Source of the DNA: Bin80 sp965209015
GTDB lineage: Bacteria; Bacteroidota; Rhodothermia; Rhodothermales; Bin80
Direction of reading: 5' to 3'
DNA: 64,000 bases
Assembly: GCA_965209015.1 (NCBI GenBank)
Contig: OZ242367.1
Span: 2,294,001-2,358,000, forward strand
Both the position numbers and the translations under genes were made by a program. Each line of letters begins with the position of its first letter. The stretch's first letter is position 1. The notes beneath the pieces are model-generated. The model did no database searches, had not been told where the DNA came from, and was given only the letters and a program-made list of their open reading frames with translations. This document shows positions 36,379 through 47,000 of this stretch, in pieces.

Positions 36379-37527
36379 TCAGTAGTCCCCAACCAGAGAC
36401 GTGAGAAGAGCATCATTGGTAGGGAAGGTTTTCATATGGCGTGTAAGAGCCTGCATGGCTTCCATAGGACGGCGGCTATTCAGCACTTGAAATAATCGAT
36501 TGTGTTTCTGAATGGAACTCCCTAAGAGTAAATCTTCATTTCGTGTTCCTGATTTTCTGAGATTGATTGCCGGCCATACGCGCCGATGTGCCATTTCGCG
36601 ATCTAGAACAATTTCTGCATTCCCGGTACCTTTGAACTCTTCAAAGATTACCTCATCCATGCGGCTACCTGTTTCAATCAGGGCAGTGGCAATCAACGTT
36701 AATGAGCCTCCATCCTCTATATTCCGAGCACTACCAAATAGGCGTCTCGGAACCCGCATTGCCCCGGAGTCTAGTCCACCTGACATGGTTCGACCTGAAC
36801 CCTCGCCCCAAAGATTGAACGTGCGTCCAAGACGTGTGAGTGAGTCTAAGAGGAGGACTACATCGTCTCCCAATTCTACAAGACGCTTGGCATATTCAAA
36901 TGCCAGAACAGATACACGTACATGATTAAACTCTTCTTGATCACTGGAACTCGCGAAAACCGTGGCTTTTGTACTACGCCGAAAATCCGTTACTTCCTCT
37001 GGACGCTCATCAACCAGAAGTGCAACTAGATGAATATCTGGATGATTGTGTGTCAATGAAGCAGCAATTTCTTTTAGAATCAAGGTCTTTCCTGTCCGAG
37101 GTGGAGCAACGATCAATGCACGCTGCCCTTTTCCGATCGGACATGCAAGATCAACCACCCGCATGGTAATATCGTTGGGACTTTTGACCAAATCCAGCTT
37201 CGTATCTGGATAAATAATCCGTCCCTCTTCAAATTCATGCTTTTGGGACCACTCATCCGGCGTAAGATTCATAACCTTGGTTAGGCGAGACACCTGCAGG
37301 TCTCCCTTCTTACCAGGACGAAGGAATCCCTCCAATACTACACCATCGCGTAACCGGTATCGGCCGATCAAGGAAGGAGGACAAAAGGCATCATTGTCAC
37401 TCTTCGGCATGCCTGATCGTAGTTCTCGGACAAAGCCGAACTTTCGATCTCCAATAATTTCAAGCATCCCCTCAAAGGGCTGCTCGGGGCGCTTCGATTT
37501 AGAAGCCGCAACTCGCCGTTTGGGCAT
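36379..37527 (-). CDS. rho: Transcription termination factor Rho, short form
   Basis: Hexameric RNA-dependent ATPase/helicase (382 aa) that ends transcription. It starts with a basic tail and goes straight into the RNA-binding OB fold (GMLEIIGDRKFGFVRELRSG, FCPPSLIGRYRLRDGD-like block), so the N-terminal helical bundle of E. coli Rho (419 aa) is almost missing, and there is no long Bacteroidota-type insertion. The motor is intact: P-loop LIVAPPRTGKT, VDERPEEVTDF, DSLTRLGRTFN, Q-loop EEFKGTGNAEIVLDR and R-loop LRKSGTRNEDLLL. The GTG at 37530 directly precedes ATG 37527; I chose the ATG. It is divergent from rnhB with 127 bp between. Confidence 0.95.
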   Translation of the reverse strand: MPKRRVAASKSKRPEQPFEGMLEIIGDRKFGFVRELRSGMPKSDNDAFCPPSLIGRYRLRDGVVLEGFLRPGKKGDLQVSRLTKVMNLTPDEWSQKHEFEEGRIIYPDTKLDLVKSPNDITMRVVDLACPIGKGQRALIVAPPRTGKTLILKEIAASLTHNHPDIHLVALLVDERPEEVTDFRRSTKATVFASSSDQEEFNHVRVSVLAFEYAKRLVELGDDVVLLLDSLTRLGRTFNLWGEGSGRTMSGGLDSGAMRVPRRLFGSARNIEDGGSLTLIATALIETGSRMDEVIFEEFKGTGNAEIVLDREMAHRRVWPAINLRKSGTRNEDLLLGSSIQKHNRLFQVLNSRRPMEAMQALTRHMKTFPTNDALLTSLVGDY

Positions 37528-37654
37528 CACCTTAGTGGAGCAATGCGTATCAGATGGTAAGGATGCGCGCTAAGAGTCAGCACACACCAACAAGTGAGAG
37601 GAACTAAAAGTATTCCTACTAAATTTTGTACCTTGCTGTTCCAAGGAAGGTGCC

Positions 37655-38242
37655 ATGCTTGAACACGAAAACATTCTGTGGGATCAGCAACAAGTATATA
37701 TCGCTGGAATTGATGAGGTTGGGCGAGGTGCATTAGCAGGTCCAGTAGTTGCGGCAGCTGTTATACTCCCTCCCTATATGGTTATTGAGGGGGTTCGTGA
37801 CAGTAAAGCGTTACGAAAGCGTGCCAGACAAAACTGTTTGGAAAAAATATGTGATATCGCGATTGATCTTGGAATCGGATATGCCAGTCCAAATGAAATT
37901 GATGACCTTAACATCCTAAATGCATCGCTCCTCGCAATGCAGCGTGCAGTAGACTCTTTGGAGTGCAAGCCACATGCTCTCCTAATTGATGGAATCCGTT
38001 CCCTTCCAGAAACAGATTACGCCCAAGTTACCCTTGTGAAAGGAGACCAGCGAAGTCAGTCCATTGCTGCTGCATCCATTGTTGCAAAAGTTACTCGCGA
38101 TCAGCTTATGCATGAGTATCACGAAAATTATCCTAATTATGGCTGGAATCGAAACGTTGGATACCCTACGAATGCCCACTACGAAGCGCTTCGTTCCGCT
38201 GGTCCTTGCATCCATCACCGACATTCATTCCGACTCTCGTAG
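37655..38242 (+). CDS. rnhB: Ribonuclease HII
   Basis: Endonuclease of 195 aa that removes ribonucleotides and RNA from RNA:DNA hybrids. Motifs are YIAGIDEVGRGALAGPVVAAAV (first acidic pair), RDSKAL, ALLIDG, and KGDQRSQSIAAASIVAKVTRD with the late Asp. The C-terminal YGWNRNVGYPTNAH block is typical. An unusually clear Shine-Dalgarno for this window (AAGGAAGG at 37643-37650) supports ATG 37655. Its 3' end overlaps the convergent shikimate kinase gene by 28 bp. Confidence 0.95.
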   Translation: MLEHENILWDQQQVYIAGIDEVGRGALAGPVVAAAVILPPYMVIEGVRDSKALRKRARQNCLEKICDIAIDLGIGYASPNEIDDLNILNASLLAMQRAVDSLECKPHALLIDGIRSLPETDYAQVTLVKGDQRSQSIAAASIVAKVTRDQLMHEYHENYPNYGWNRNVGYPTNAHYEALRSAGPCIHHRHSFRLS

Positions 38243-38754
38243 GATTGTAGGCATTTTATTACTACTGCGTCAGGTGAGATCCCATCTACATCCAGTATTT
38301 GATGAGCCTGAATATAAATCTGCTCTCGCTCTTTTAATAAACTCCGAATCCTGATCTCCATCTGTTGAGCGGATAATGGATGACCTTTACGATCATGCAA
38401 TAATGGACGAACCGTTTGATCTTTCTGGAGTCTGCTTAATAATTCTGGGATCCCCAAACGTAGGTAAATTAGCCAGCCTTCTCTCAGCGCCCAAGCAAGA
38501 TTATCAGGGTTCATTAGTGTCCCTCCTCCAAGTGCACATACAATATTATTTGGCAAAGATTCCAGAGCACTAGATTCTAATTTTCGAAAAGCTTCCTCTC
38601 CAAGATCAGCAAATATTTGCACTACGGAAGCCTCTGCAAGGTTAGAAACACGTTCATCTAAGTCAATGAATGGAATAGAAAGCTGATCCGCCAGTCGTAC
38701 TCCAGTGACGCTTTTGCCGCATCCCATAAAGCCTGTAAGCAGTATTCTATTCAT
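38215..38754 (-). CDS. aroK: Shikimate kinase
   Basis: P-loop kinase of 179 aa that phosphorylates shikimate on the way to chorismate. Walker A is LTGFMGCGKSVTGVRLA, the substrate site FIDLDERV has the shikimate-binding Asp, FRKLESSAL holds the conserved Arg, and VCALGGGTLMN the Gly-rich loop. The lid Arg is in RPLLHD. Length is normal. Its last 28 bp overlap the 3' end of rnhB on the other strand. No other aro genes are adjacent. Confidence 0.94.
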   Translation of the reverse strand: MNRILLTGFMGCGKSVTGVRLADQLSIPFIDLDERVSNLAEASVVQIFADLGEEAFRKLESSALESLPNNIVCALGGGTLMNPDNLAWALREGWLIYLRLGIPELLSRLQKDQTVRPLLHDRKGHPLSAQQMEIRIRSLLKEREQIYIQAHQILDVDGISPDAVVIKCLQSYESRNECR

Positions 38755-39621
38755 CGCTCGTGTATCTGGTGCCTACCAGAGAATCCCAAAATTACGCTTT
38801 GGAGTCCGGATTTTGTGCTCAGGCCCCCATTTTCGGACCATTTTTCCCTAGATACCGCAGGGCTACCTCCCAGAATATTCACCTCAATTTATGGAAATAT
38901 TTTCTTGATCTAGGCTATAGATTGTAACTATAAATTATTCAGCAAGTTACGGTCATATGATCTGCATACAGAGACTTTGTTTTTCATATTCATCAACTTA
39001 AATGAGGTGAATAATATGGGTTCACTTGATTTTTCGCCTTGATCTTCCAGAGCGAAAATTTCTTCACCGATTCTGACATGAGACAACCGTTTATGGAATC
39101 CGATTGAACATCACATCTTTAGTCAAGGTGTCCAAGACACAGGCCAGGATTCTGCTTCAATCTGTTGTGGCTATACCAAATTGTATTCTGATGTATGACT
39201 ACTCAGACCGAAGTTACCGTCAAGGCTGGATTGTGTGAACATGAATACGAACGGGGAATCAGAATCAGCGAAAAATCAATTTAATCCTGAGTACAATGGG
39301 CTCTACCACGATGGAACTTCATCGTCAAACCGCAGAGAAATAGACAAACAGTCTCACTATCCTGAAAAATAGTCGGATGGTTTTTTTCGCTGGCCCTTAG
39401 GGAACATGAAGTCCTCAATTTTTTGTCTGGAAAGCTCATGAACATGGAAGTTGGGGCCTCCGTCCTCAGGTTTTCAGTCCGGAGAGAAGTGTTTTTGAAC
39501 CATGTGAGATCAATCCGCGCCTTGGAAAGGCTCGTCTATCTAACAGAATCAGCTACCTCAAATAGCCAAATTTTTATAAATTTCCCTAACCTAATGAATT
39601 TCATTTTCTGGACTATTTTCC
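38755..39621. other. Longest gene-free stretch, upstream of aroK and truA
   Basis: Divergent region of 867 bp. I see no intact gene; a 74-aa frame at 39423 has no family signature and runs into the truA start in another frame. One hairpin with an 8-bp stem (38987-38994 with 39006-39013, one G-T wobble) is visible. The stretch is AT-rich in its first half and could be a decayed insertion, but I could not recognise one. Confidence 0.45.
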
Positions 39622-40386
39622 ATGCCTGTATATGCACTGCTTATTGAGTACGATGGGGCGGAGTATTGTGGGTGGCAACGACAGAGAGATCATCCTACTG
39701 TACAAGCATCAGTGGAAGAGGCACTTCAAACATATCTGCGATATGATGATGTCCGTATCACAGGATCTGGACGTACAGATGCGGGGGTACACGCGAGGGG
39801 GCAAGTAGCTCACTTTGAGTGTCATTCCATTCCCGATAACTTGTGGAGACGATTAGTCGGGGCGTTGAATGGACTGCTACCAGGCTCTATTGCTGTTCGC
39901 TCGGCCATAAAAACCCACGAAGATTTTCATGCCCGCTATGATGCACGCCGACGAATTTACCATTACCATATATCCAATATCCCCTTGGCACTTGAACGTA
40001 ATCGCCGCCTGTTTGTACTTCCGAGTTTGGATTTTGAACGTATGAGCGATGCATGCCAATTGCTCGTTGGCACGCACGATTTTGGCGCGTTCTGCCGAAC
40101 ACGGAGCGAAACTCGCAATCGTGTCTGCACAGTATTCAATGCTAAATGGATACCTGAACAAACATCTGGGTATTGGAAATTTATAATTGAAGCAGATCGC
40201 TTTCTACACGGAATGGTACGTTCTCTGGCAGGTACCTTACTAGAAATTGGCCAGATGCAACGATCCGTCCGAGATCTGGAGTCTATTCTGGAAACTCAGG
40301 ACCGATCTAAAGCTGGCCCAACCGCACCTGCGCACGCACTCGTACTAGATCAGGTGGTCTACTCGTCGCCGCTATTCAACATCTGA
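39622..40386 (+). CDS. truA: tRNA pseudouridine(38-40) synthase TruA
   Basis: Enzyme of 254 aa that isomerises uridine to pseudouridine at positions 38-40 of the tRNA anticodon arm. The start YALLIEYDGAEYCGWQRQ is typical, and the catalytic Asp lies in GSGRTDAGVHARGQVAHF. Later blocks are YHYHI, GTHDFGAFCR and the RFLHGMVRSLAGTLLEIG signature. It is followed 8 bp later by a kelch lipoprotein gene, so the two may be co-transcribed. Confidence 0.95.
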   Translation: MPVYALLIEYDGAEYCGWQRQRDHPTVQASVEEALQTYLRYDDVRITGSGRTDAGVHARGQVAHFECHSIPDNLWRRLVGALNGLLPGSIAVRSAIKTHEDFHARYDARRRIYHYHISNIPLALERNRRLFVLPSLDFERMSDACQLLVGTHDFGAFCRTRSETRNRVCTVFNAKWIPEQTSGYWKFIIEADRFLHGMVRSLAGTLLEIGQMQRSVRDLESILETQDRSKAGPTAPAHALVLDQVVYSSPLFNI

Positions 40387-40393
40387 CTCCGCC

Positions 40394-41707
40394 ATGAGAA
40401 TCTGGTGGTTATTGGCACTGGCATTCCTCGCGTGTGAGCGACCATTCGTGGAAACTATTGAACCCACTCTTTGGGTGGTTGAACCTGATTTGACCGAAGT
40501 ACAAATTTCGAGTGTCATTACAATCCGAGTAGAGTCCAAACACTTCAGGGCTCTTGAGGGAGTGTATCTTAATGGGATTGCTATGGACCCTGTCCCCCTT
40601 GATCCTGCACATTGGCAAACCTCTGTTGCCCTACGTTTGGGCCTGAACACATTCTTTCTTGATGCTACCGATAAAGAAGGAGTTTCCAGAAGAGATACTG
40701 CATATGCGGTTCACTTACCCCATCGGGTTTCGCTTAATGCCCCTCCACTACCGGAAGGGAGAGGTGGACACTCCATTGTACGTCTCCGTGATGGAAGTAT
40801 TATGGTCACGGGTGGTGCTTGTCAGCGGGGAGGACTGGCACAAGGAGAGTCCTTCTTGCTGTCCGTTAATTCCGGCATTTTTGGTCAGATCCCAGAGCGA
40901 ATGTTCATCGCCAGAACCGGCCACACCGCCAGCATCCTTCCAGATCATCGTGTCCTCATCGTTGGGGGTAGTAGAATTGATTCCCCCACTACCGTAAATG
41001 ATTTGATTGAAACCGTAGAAATTTTTGATCCCAATGACACAGAACTTGGTTTCCGAGAGATTCCCGTCCGTGGACAGCCAATCCGTAGAGTGAATCATAC
41101 CTCGGTAATTTATCAGATGAATGGCGAGCTATTGCTTGACCTGATCGGTGGCTACGGGGATACACGTTATGGTGCAAACCCTTTCTTCGGGATTCGTCAG
41201 GATCTACGTACATTCAGGATTCATTCTAACGAATTAGTTGCTCTGAATACAGCCGCCTCTGCTCCATTTATTTTTGAACCAGTAGCCGACCATACTGTAA
41301 CCCAGGCGGATCCTAATACGTATTTCATATTGGGGAGCCAATTTGTAAATGGAAATGCCATTAACGGTAATATACGCATACATTACCCTCGCGGTAGTAG
41401 ACAGGACTTCTCCCAACTTCCTGAACTCATTACCCCGCGTACGGCCCATTCGACTGCTCCGATTCTGAACGGACTGTTTGTCTTGGTCGGTGGCAGGATA
41501 GAATCCTCCCAAATGACGACACAAATGGAAATATTTCATGAACAAACCAGTCAGTTTTTTTCTCTGAGGCCATCCCAGCCGATGGTAGAGCGTTCCGACC
41601 ATGCCGCAATCTCAACTGATCTGAGAACTGTACTGCTGGTCGGCGGATTCAACCAAGACGGAACAGGCATCGCATCTTCAGAGTATCTGGTAGTATCGTC
41701 TGAGTGA
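40394..41707 (+). CDS. Kelch-repeat lipoprotein
   Basis: Predicted lipoprotein of 437 aa (signal peptide ends in lipobox FLAC). An N-terminal Ig-like stretch of about 90 residues (LTEVQISSVITIRVESKHF) is followed by at least five kelch-type motifs, each ending in a Gly-Gly pair: GGHSIVRLRDGSIMVTGG, GHTASILPDHRVLIVGG, NHTSVIYQMNGELLLDLIGG, AHSTAPILNGLFVLVGG and DHAAISTDLRTVLLVGG. Such repeats form beta-propellers that bind proteins or glycans. It sits on the cell surface or faces the periplasm. Its function is unknown. Its stop overlaps the GTG of the next frame. Confidence 0.8.
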   Translation: MRIWWLLALAFLACERPFVETIEPTLWVVEPDLTEVQISSVITIRVESKHFRALEGVYLNGIAMDPVPLDPAHWQTSVALRLGLNTFFLDATDKEGVSRRDTAYAVHLPHRVSLNAPPLPEGRGGHSIVRLRDGSIMVTGGACQRGGLAQGESFLLSVNSGIFGQIPERMFIARTGHTASILPDHRVLIVGGSRIDSPTTVNDLIETVEIFDPNDTELGFREIPVRGQPIRRVNHTSVIYQMNGELLLDLIGGYGDTRYGANPFFGIRQDLRTFRIHSNELVALNTAASAPFIFEPVADHTVTQADPNTYFILGSQFVNGNAINGNIRIHYPRGSRQDFSQLPELITPRTAHSTAPILNGLFVLVGGRIESSQMTTQMEIFHEQTSQFFSLRPSQPMVERSDHAAISTDLRTVLLVGGFNQDGTGIASSEYLVVSSE

Positions 41708-41727
41708 CTTTTAAACATCCAAAATTC

Positions 41728-41910
41728 ATGAGGCTGAACCAAATTCTTAACTGGATTGTTGTTGCAATTGCAATCGTGGTATTGATCTTACTGCTTGATA
41801 TAATCTTTGGGTTGGTTATGGGCTTGGCCAAAGCTGCAATTCCGATCCTTGTCAGTCTTTTTTTGGTAGGTCTCGTTTTGCGATTCATCGGTTCTCGGCG
41901 TACTCGTTAA
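41728..41910 (+). CDS. Small membrane protein, 60 aa
   Basis: Short protein with two adjacent hydrophobic helices (about 8-30 and 32-52) separated by a small Gly/Ala/Lys turn, ending in basic residues (GSRRTR), which suggests both ends are cytoplasmic. ATG 41728 is preferred; an upstream GTG at 41704 overlaps the kelch stop and would give 68 aa. It lies 4 bp before the tadA start, so it is probably part of the truA-tadA transcript. I recognise no named family. Confidence 0.6.
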   Translation: MRLNQILNWIVVAIAIVVLILLLDIIFGLVMGLAKAAIPILVSLFLVGLVLRFIGSRRTR

Positions 41911-41914
41911 GGGT

Positions 41915-42394
41915 ATGGCACTTTCACGGTTGCTTGAACTAGATCGCCGCTTTATGCGATCAGCTCTTCAGCAAGCTGAACAAGCCAAAGAGAAGGGTGA
42001 GATTCCTGTTGGGGCGGTGGTTGTGCAGGAAAGTCAAATTATTGGAAGAGGGCATAATCTGGTTGAGTCTCTACGAGATCCAACAGCCCATGCCGAGATG
42101 ATTGCCATCACTGCCGCATGCGAAACACTTGAATCAAGAGTATTGAAAGGTTGCACATTGTATGTAACTCTAGAGCCATGTCCAATGTGTGCTGGCGCAA
42201 TCGTTTGGGCACGTGTGGATCGGTTGTGCTTTGGTGCGCTGGATGCTAAGGCAGGTAGTGCATCCAGCCTGTACAATATTCCACAAGATGAGCGCTTGAA
42301 CCATTATGTGGATGTTATTGGCGGCGTAGAAGCGGATCAATCGGAGGTTCTGCTCAAAAGCTTTTTTCAGCAACTCCGAGAGAAACGATCATAG
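41915..42394 (+). CDS. tadA: tRNA-specific adenosine deaminase TadA
   Basis: Zinc deaminase of 159 aa that converts A34 to inosine in tRNA-Arg(ACG). The core motifs are PTAHAEMIA (zinc-binding His and catalytic Glu) and LEPCPMCAGAIVWAR (two zinc-binding Cys). The entry block EKGEIPVGAVVV is also typical, as is the C-terminal LLKSFFQQLREKR helix. Start at ATG 41915, 4 bp after the small membrane protein. Essential in most bacteria that read CGN codons with one tRNA. Confidence 0.95.
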   Translation: MALSRLLELDRRFMRSALQQAEQAKEKGEIPVGAVVVQESQIIGRGHNLVESLRDPTAHAEMIAITAACETLESRVLKGCTLYVTLEPCPMCAGAIVWARVDRLCFGALDAKAGSASSLYNIPQDERLNHYVDVIGGVEADQSEVLLKSFFQQLREKRS

Positions 42395-42424
42395 GGATAA
42401 ACATGTCTCCTTGGATTCAATGAT

Positions 42425-43429
42425 ATGCAGGATATTATAATCATAGGAGCCGGTCCCGTTGGCTTGGCTTGTGGTATTGAGGCTGCTAGAAGCAATCTAC
42501 GCGCAACAATCATTGAGAAGGGTACTCTTGTGAACTCACTTGTTGGCTATCCAACCCATATGGAGTTCTTCTCTACCGCTGAGCTTCTTGAAATCGGTGG
42601 ACACCCCTTTTCCTCCCTGTATACCAAACCCACCCGCCCCGAAGCACTCAAGTACTACCGCCGAGTAGCAGCTATCGAATCTCTGGATCTACGTTTATAT
42701 GAGCGCGTCAACTGCGTTGATGGAGTTGATAATAATTTTTCAGTCGTTACTACCAAAGGGAATTATCCCTGTCGCAAAGTCATCATTGCTACCGGTTTCT
42801 TCGATATCCCCAATCTACTTGGAGTATCTGGTGAGGACTTACCGAAAGTAACCCACTACTATCGGGAACCTTATGCATACACCGGGCAGAGAGTGGCTAT
42901 TGTCGGTGCCAAAAATTCGGCGGTAAAAGCCGCGCTGGAATGCCACCACTACGGAGCAGAGGTCACTCTGATTCACCGCGGTGCTTCCCTGTCCGATAAA
43001 ATCAAATACTGGATAAAACCCGACATTGAAAACCGTCTCAAAGAGGGTAGTATTACCCCATATTTCAGAACAGAGATCAAATCCATCGAACCTGATCAAC
43101 TGATTCTAAAAGGTCCCCAGGGTATATTCTCACTCCCGAATGACTATGTCATCGCAATGACAGGTTATCGACCAGATTTCGCATTTCTGGAAACCTTAGG
43201 AGTTGCTATGCAGGATGATGTATTCCAAACACCGAACCACCACGCGGAGACCTTTGAGACGAACCGATCAGGTATATATATTGCTGGTACAGTATGTGGT
43301 GGACTTCGAACAAGCCGTTGGTTCATAGAGAATGGTCGCTTTCACGCCGCTCAAATCATACGTCACATCACCACCGGCAGCGTCCAATCCTTACACTTAG
43401 GACAGCGACAATGGAAAACAGAAGAGTAG
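42425..43429 (+). CDS. YpdA-like FAD/NADPH disulfide reductase (bacillithiol-linked family)
   Basis: Flavoprotein of 334 aa. An N-terminal FAD site (IIIIGAGPVGLACGIEAA), a second dinucleotide site (RVAIVGAKNSAVKAALECHHYG) and a C-terminal block YIAGTVCGGLRTSRWFIENGR place it in the YpdA family. GYPTHMEFFSTAELLEIGG is characteristic, and the CxxC active site of classical thioredoxin reductase is absent. YpdA reduces bacillithiol disulfide in Firmicutes; homologues in Bacteroidota are presumed to do the same. No bshA, bshB or bshC gene is in the window. Starts 30 bp after tadA. Confidence 0.88.
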   Translation: MQDIIIIGAGPVGLACGIEAARSNLRATIIEKGTLVNSLVGYPTHMEFFSTAELLEIGGHPFSSLYTKPTRPEALKYYRRVAAIESLDLRLYERVNCVDGVDNNFSVVTTKGNYPCRKVIIATGFFDIPNLLGVSGEDLPKVTHYYREPYAYTGQRVAIVGAKNSAVKAALECHHYGAEVTLIHRGASLSDKIKYWIKPDIENRLKEGSITPYFRTEIKSIEPDQLILKGPQGIFSLPNDYVIAMTGYRPDFAFLETLGVAMQDDVFQTPNHHAETFETNRSGIYIAGTVCGGLRTSRWFIENGRFHAAQIIRHITTGSVQSLHLGQRQWKTEE

Positions 43430-44040
43430 ACTCTACTACTGACTCGGTCACCTGAAACGTTTTTTTTGGTTCAACCACGAACCTTGTGGATAGAGGTCTA
43501 ATCCTCCACATAAGATTCATGATAAAACCCTTTTTACAGTTGACGCTGTGATCTAAATCTTAGAATGATCCAGTGTCAAGATTATTGACCGCCCTCTTAC
43601 AACTCACATTTTCAAATCCTATCGGGAGATAATCCCTGCATTCCTATCAATCAAAACCTCACAATTCATTCTTGGCTTTAACGAATGTGAATTTTTCGCT
43701 AATCCATACCTCAGATTCCCAAAATCATGCTCTCCTTGTGGAATTCATACTCACATAATATTCGGTTTGTGGTATATTCACGCCGCAATTTTACACCTAA
43801 ATCTTTTTGGTCGCACCTTGAAATTCTAATTACTCAAATCCACAGACCCTGCTGTGTCGATCCTGAATTTGGGCACATCCCAATTGCCGATTCATTATTG
43901 ACCAATTCGACAAGATTATCTATGAACCGTTCCTAATACACAGATCGGGTGGCCGACGAATTCTTAGATCATAAGCCGCCATTCTCATTACCCTTGACCC
44001 GTACCATCTTCTTCAGTTTTTCCTCATAAAACATGCTTTA
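43430..44040. other. Gene-free leader region of the giant surface protein
   Basis: No ORF with family signature. A run of eight T precedes a GGTTC/GAACC hairpin near 43460-43485, the wrong order for a terminator. An extended -10-like box (TG-g-TATATT, box at 43773-43778) lies about 260 bp before the giant gene and could start a long leader. Confidence 0.4.
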
Positions 44041-47000
44041 ATGATGACAATGATTTATAGTCCTTCAGGATCTGATGAACTTTCCCGTTTGAAATATTTG
44101 ATTATTGTTGCCGTATCCATATTGGCCTTCATTATTGCATCTGTTTCTGGTTCGGCATTGAGAGCTCAATCCCCAGAACTCTTGCCTACTGACCAGAACA
44201 CCGGAATTCATTTGAAGGTGAATTATGGTGAATCTATTTCTGTCTCACGAGTGCCGATTATCCCTCAGGAAGCTTACTCTCCCTCCCCCACCATACATGC
44301 TGTGAATCAGCTACGGACGTTTAACCTCATTGTAGATTTTGACTTGATCTCTGAAAATTCCTCTGCAACCACCATTATCGTCACTGCCCAAATCAATAAT
44401 GGTCAAGCCTACCCAAGTGATCAAATACTCCAGATTACCGTGAATGGATCTGGCTTATCCTCCGCAGTTGATTTTATCTCTGTACCCAGTTTCAACATCA
44501 CTGTCCCTGCAAATGAAATGAGTGGATCTGGATCATTTATTCTAACTCCTGAAGATGATTTGGTGGATGAGGACAATGAAGTGATTACCATTGCTAGCAC
44601 CAGCTCACTGGTGACCGGAACCGATGTGATTTCTCTGATTGATGACGATCCTCCACCAACTGGAATCAGCCTAGATGTCTCTCCAAATGTTGCCCAAGAA
44701 GACGAAGGTACTCAGACGTTTAATGTCGTTGCAACCGTCAATGGAAGTACCACATACGGACATGCTCAGACAATCCCGATCTCTGTTCAAGGAACTTTGG
44801 TGCCCAATGCTGTTGATTTTGCTCCTATCTCGGATTTTACTCTTACGATTCCGGCAGAGCAGGTATCAGGAAGTGCAACGTTCACACTGACTCCTGAGGA
44901 TGATACTGTGGATGAGACTGACGAGACCATTACCGTAGCGAGTTCAAGTTCTCTGGTGACGAATTCAGACGCACTTCCTTTGCGGGATGATGATAGCCCA
45001 CCGCGAGGAATTAACCTTCGCACCAATCCGAGTGTAGTCTATGAGGATCTTGGAACCCAAGAGATTACGCTAATTTTAGAAATTTTTGGAACTACGACTT
45101 ATTCCACCAATCAGGTAATCCCTATAACTGTCAGTGGAACAGGGGAGTCTGGTGTGGTTAGCTTTGTCCCTGTCCCAAGCTTTAACATCACCCTTCCAGC
45201 CGAGGCATCCACTGCCAGTTCAACATTTTCAATCACTCCTACAAATAACCTGATTGATGAAACGAATGAAACAATTACAGTAGCAAGTACTTCCTCGCAA
45301 GTTACTGGACCGGCGACCATCAATCTTGTTGATGATGATGTTGAACTTCCAGATATTAACCTCAGCGCCTCACCTTCATTCATTCGTGAATCCGACGGAT
45401 CCATAGAAGTCACGATCACGGCAACCTTGGCGACACAGGATGTCTCACAGACTGATCTGATCTTTCCTTTCACGATCAGCGGCTCTGGGAATGCTGCGGC
45501 AGTTGACTTCACTACGTCCAATGTTGAGAATAACCTGACAATTCCCCAGGGCGCATTGAGCGGAACCACAAGTTTCACTCTTACTCCTATTGACGATTCA
45601 GAGGATGAAATTGATGAGACCATTACTGTAAACAGTACTCTGGTAAGCACCATAGCGATCATAACCCTGGAAGATGATGATAATCCACCTGAAAATATCA
45701 CCCTTGCGGTTGACCCGTCTACGATTACTGAAAATGTCGGTGCAACATCCGTTACCGTCACCGCATCAATTGGCGGGACGACGACATTCGCAGAGAATAA
45801 ATCAATTTCAATTGATGTTTCCGGGTCTGGGAATGATAATGTAGTTGGTTTCTCGTCGGTATCCAGTTTCCCCATTACTTTTCTCTCTGGTGCTCCAATC
45901 AGTACCGCTACCTTGATCGTGATGCCAATTGATGATAACTTGATTACTGAAAATGAAGTGATCACGCTTTCAAGCACCGATCCATTGGTACGTGGATCCA
46001 CCCAAATCACACTTCTTGATAACGATTTCGCTCCAATTGTGTCACTGAGTTCTGATCAGAGCTCTATACAAGAAAATGGTGGAGCGATGGATATTACCAT
46101 AACCGCTACCCTCCAGAATTCTGAAACCTTTATGGACGACCTCACAATCTCTTTGGTTGTATTTGGATCTGGCCGAGAGGGTGCGGTAGACTTCACACCT
46201 GTTGCCGACTTCAATCTTTCAATTGAAGCAGGTAACCCCAGTGGTTTTGCCACATTCACACTCATTCCTGAGGACGATTCCTACGACGAATCAGATGAAA
46301 TCATTACGATTGCCAGTGTCCAAGATTTGGTCTCCAATTCCGTAACCCTTCGGCTGATTGATGACGATGAAACGCCAAGCATCCATTTCGCTGCAACCCC
46401 CTCATCTATCAGAGAAAATGACGGTGCCACAGATATTACCGTAACGGCATCTGTCATTGGAACCACACGCTTCGGTGGAATGCAGGTTCTACCCATTTCC
46501 ATCACAGGATCAGGCATATCAAATGCTGTTGATTTCACGGCCGTTGCTGATTTCAATCTTACAATTCCAACAGGCAGCGCCAGTGGTTCAGCTATATTTA
46601 CCCTTATTCCAGAAAATGATTTTCTTGATGAGATAGATGAATCCGTGATGATCAATAGCAGCAGTCCCTTGGTAACCCAACGTGCAAGTGTTGTTATATT
46701 TGACGATGATGATCCTGGACAGGTTCAACTCTCGGTGATCCCCATGACCATTTACGAGGAAGCTGGAACCCAGACGGTCACGGTGACTGGTACCCTGTCA
46801 AGTGGAGTCCCATTCAGTCAAACTCGGCTGATTCCGCTTTCAATCCGTGGAAGTGGAGAGCCTACTGCTGTTGACTTTGAGCCTATACCGGACATAACTA
46901 TTGAGTTTCAGTCTGGCCTTCTGAGCACTACCTCTACCTTCAATGTTGTCCCGATTGATGACCAAGAATTTGAGTCTGATGAAACATTGATGATATCTAG

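Noticed and set aside
39423..39647. 74-aa frame before truA
   Set aside because: Overlaps truA in another frame and has no signature.
43455..43490. T8 run with GGTTC/GAACC hairpin as terminator of the YpdA-like gene
   Set aside because: On the plus strand the T run precedes the hairpin, and on the minus strand the tail is A-rich, so neither orientation is an intrinsic terminator.
45111..46010. 299-aa antisense open frame within the giant repeat gene
   Set aside because: It mirrors the acidic, Ser/Thr-rich repeats on the other strand. Other long antisense frames occur at the same phase over neighbouring repeats, and no family signature is seen.
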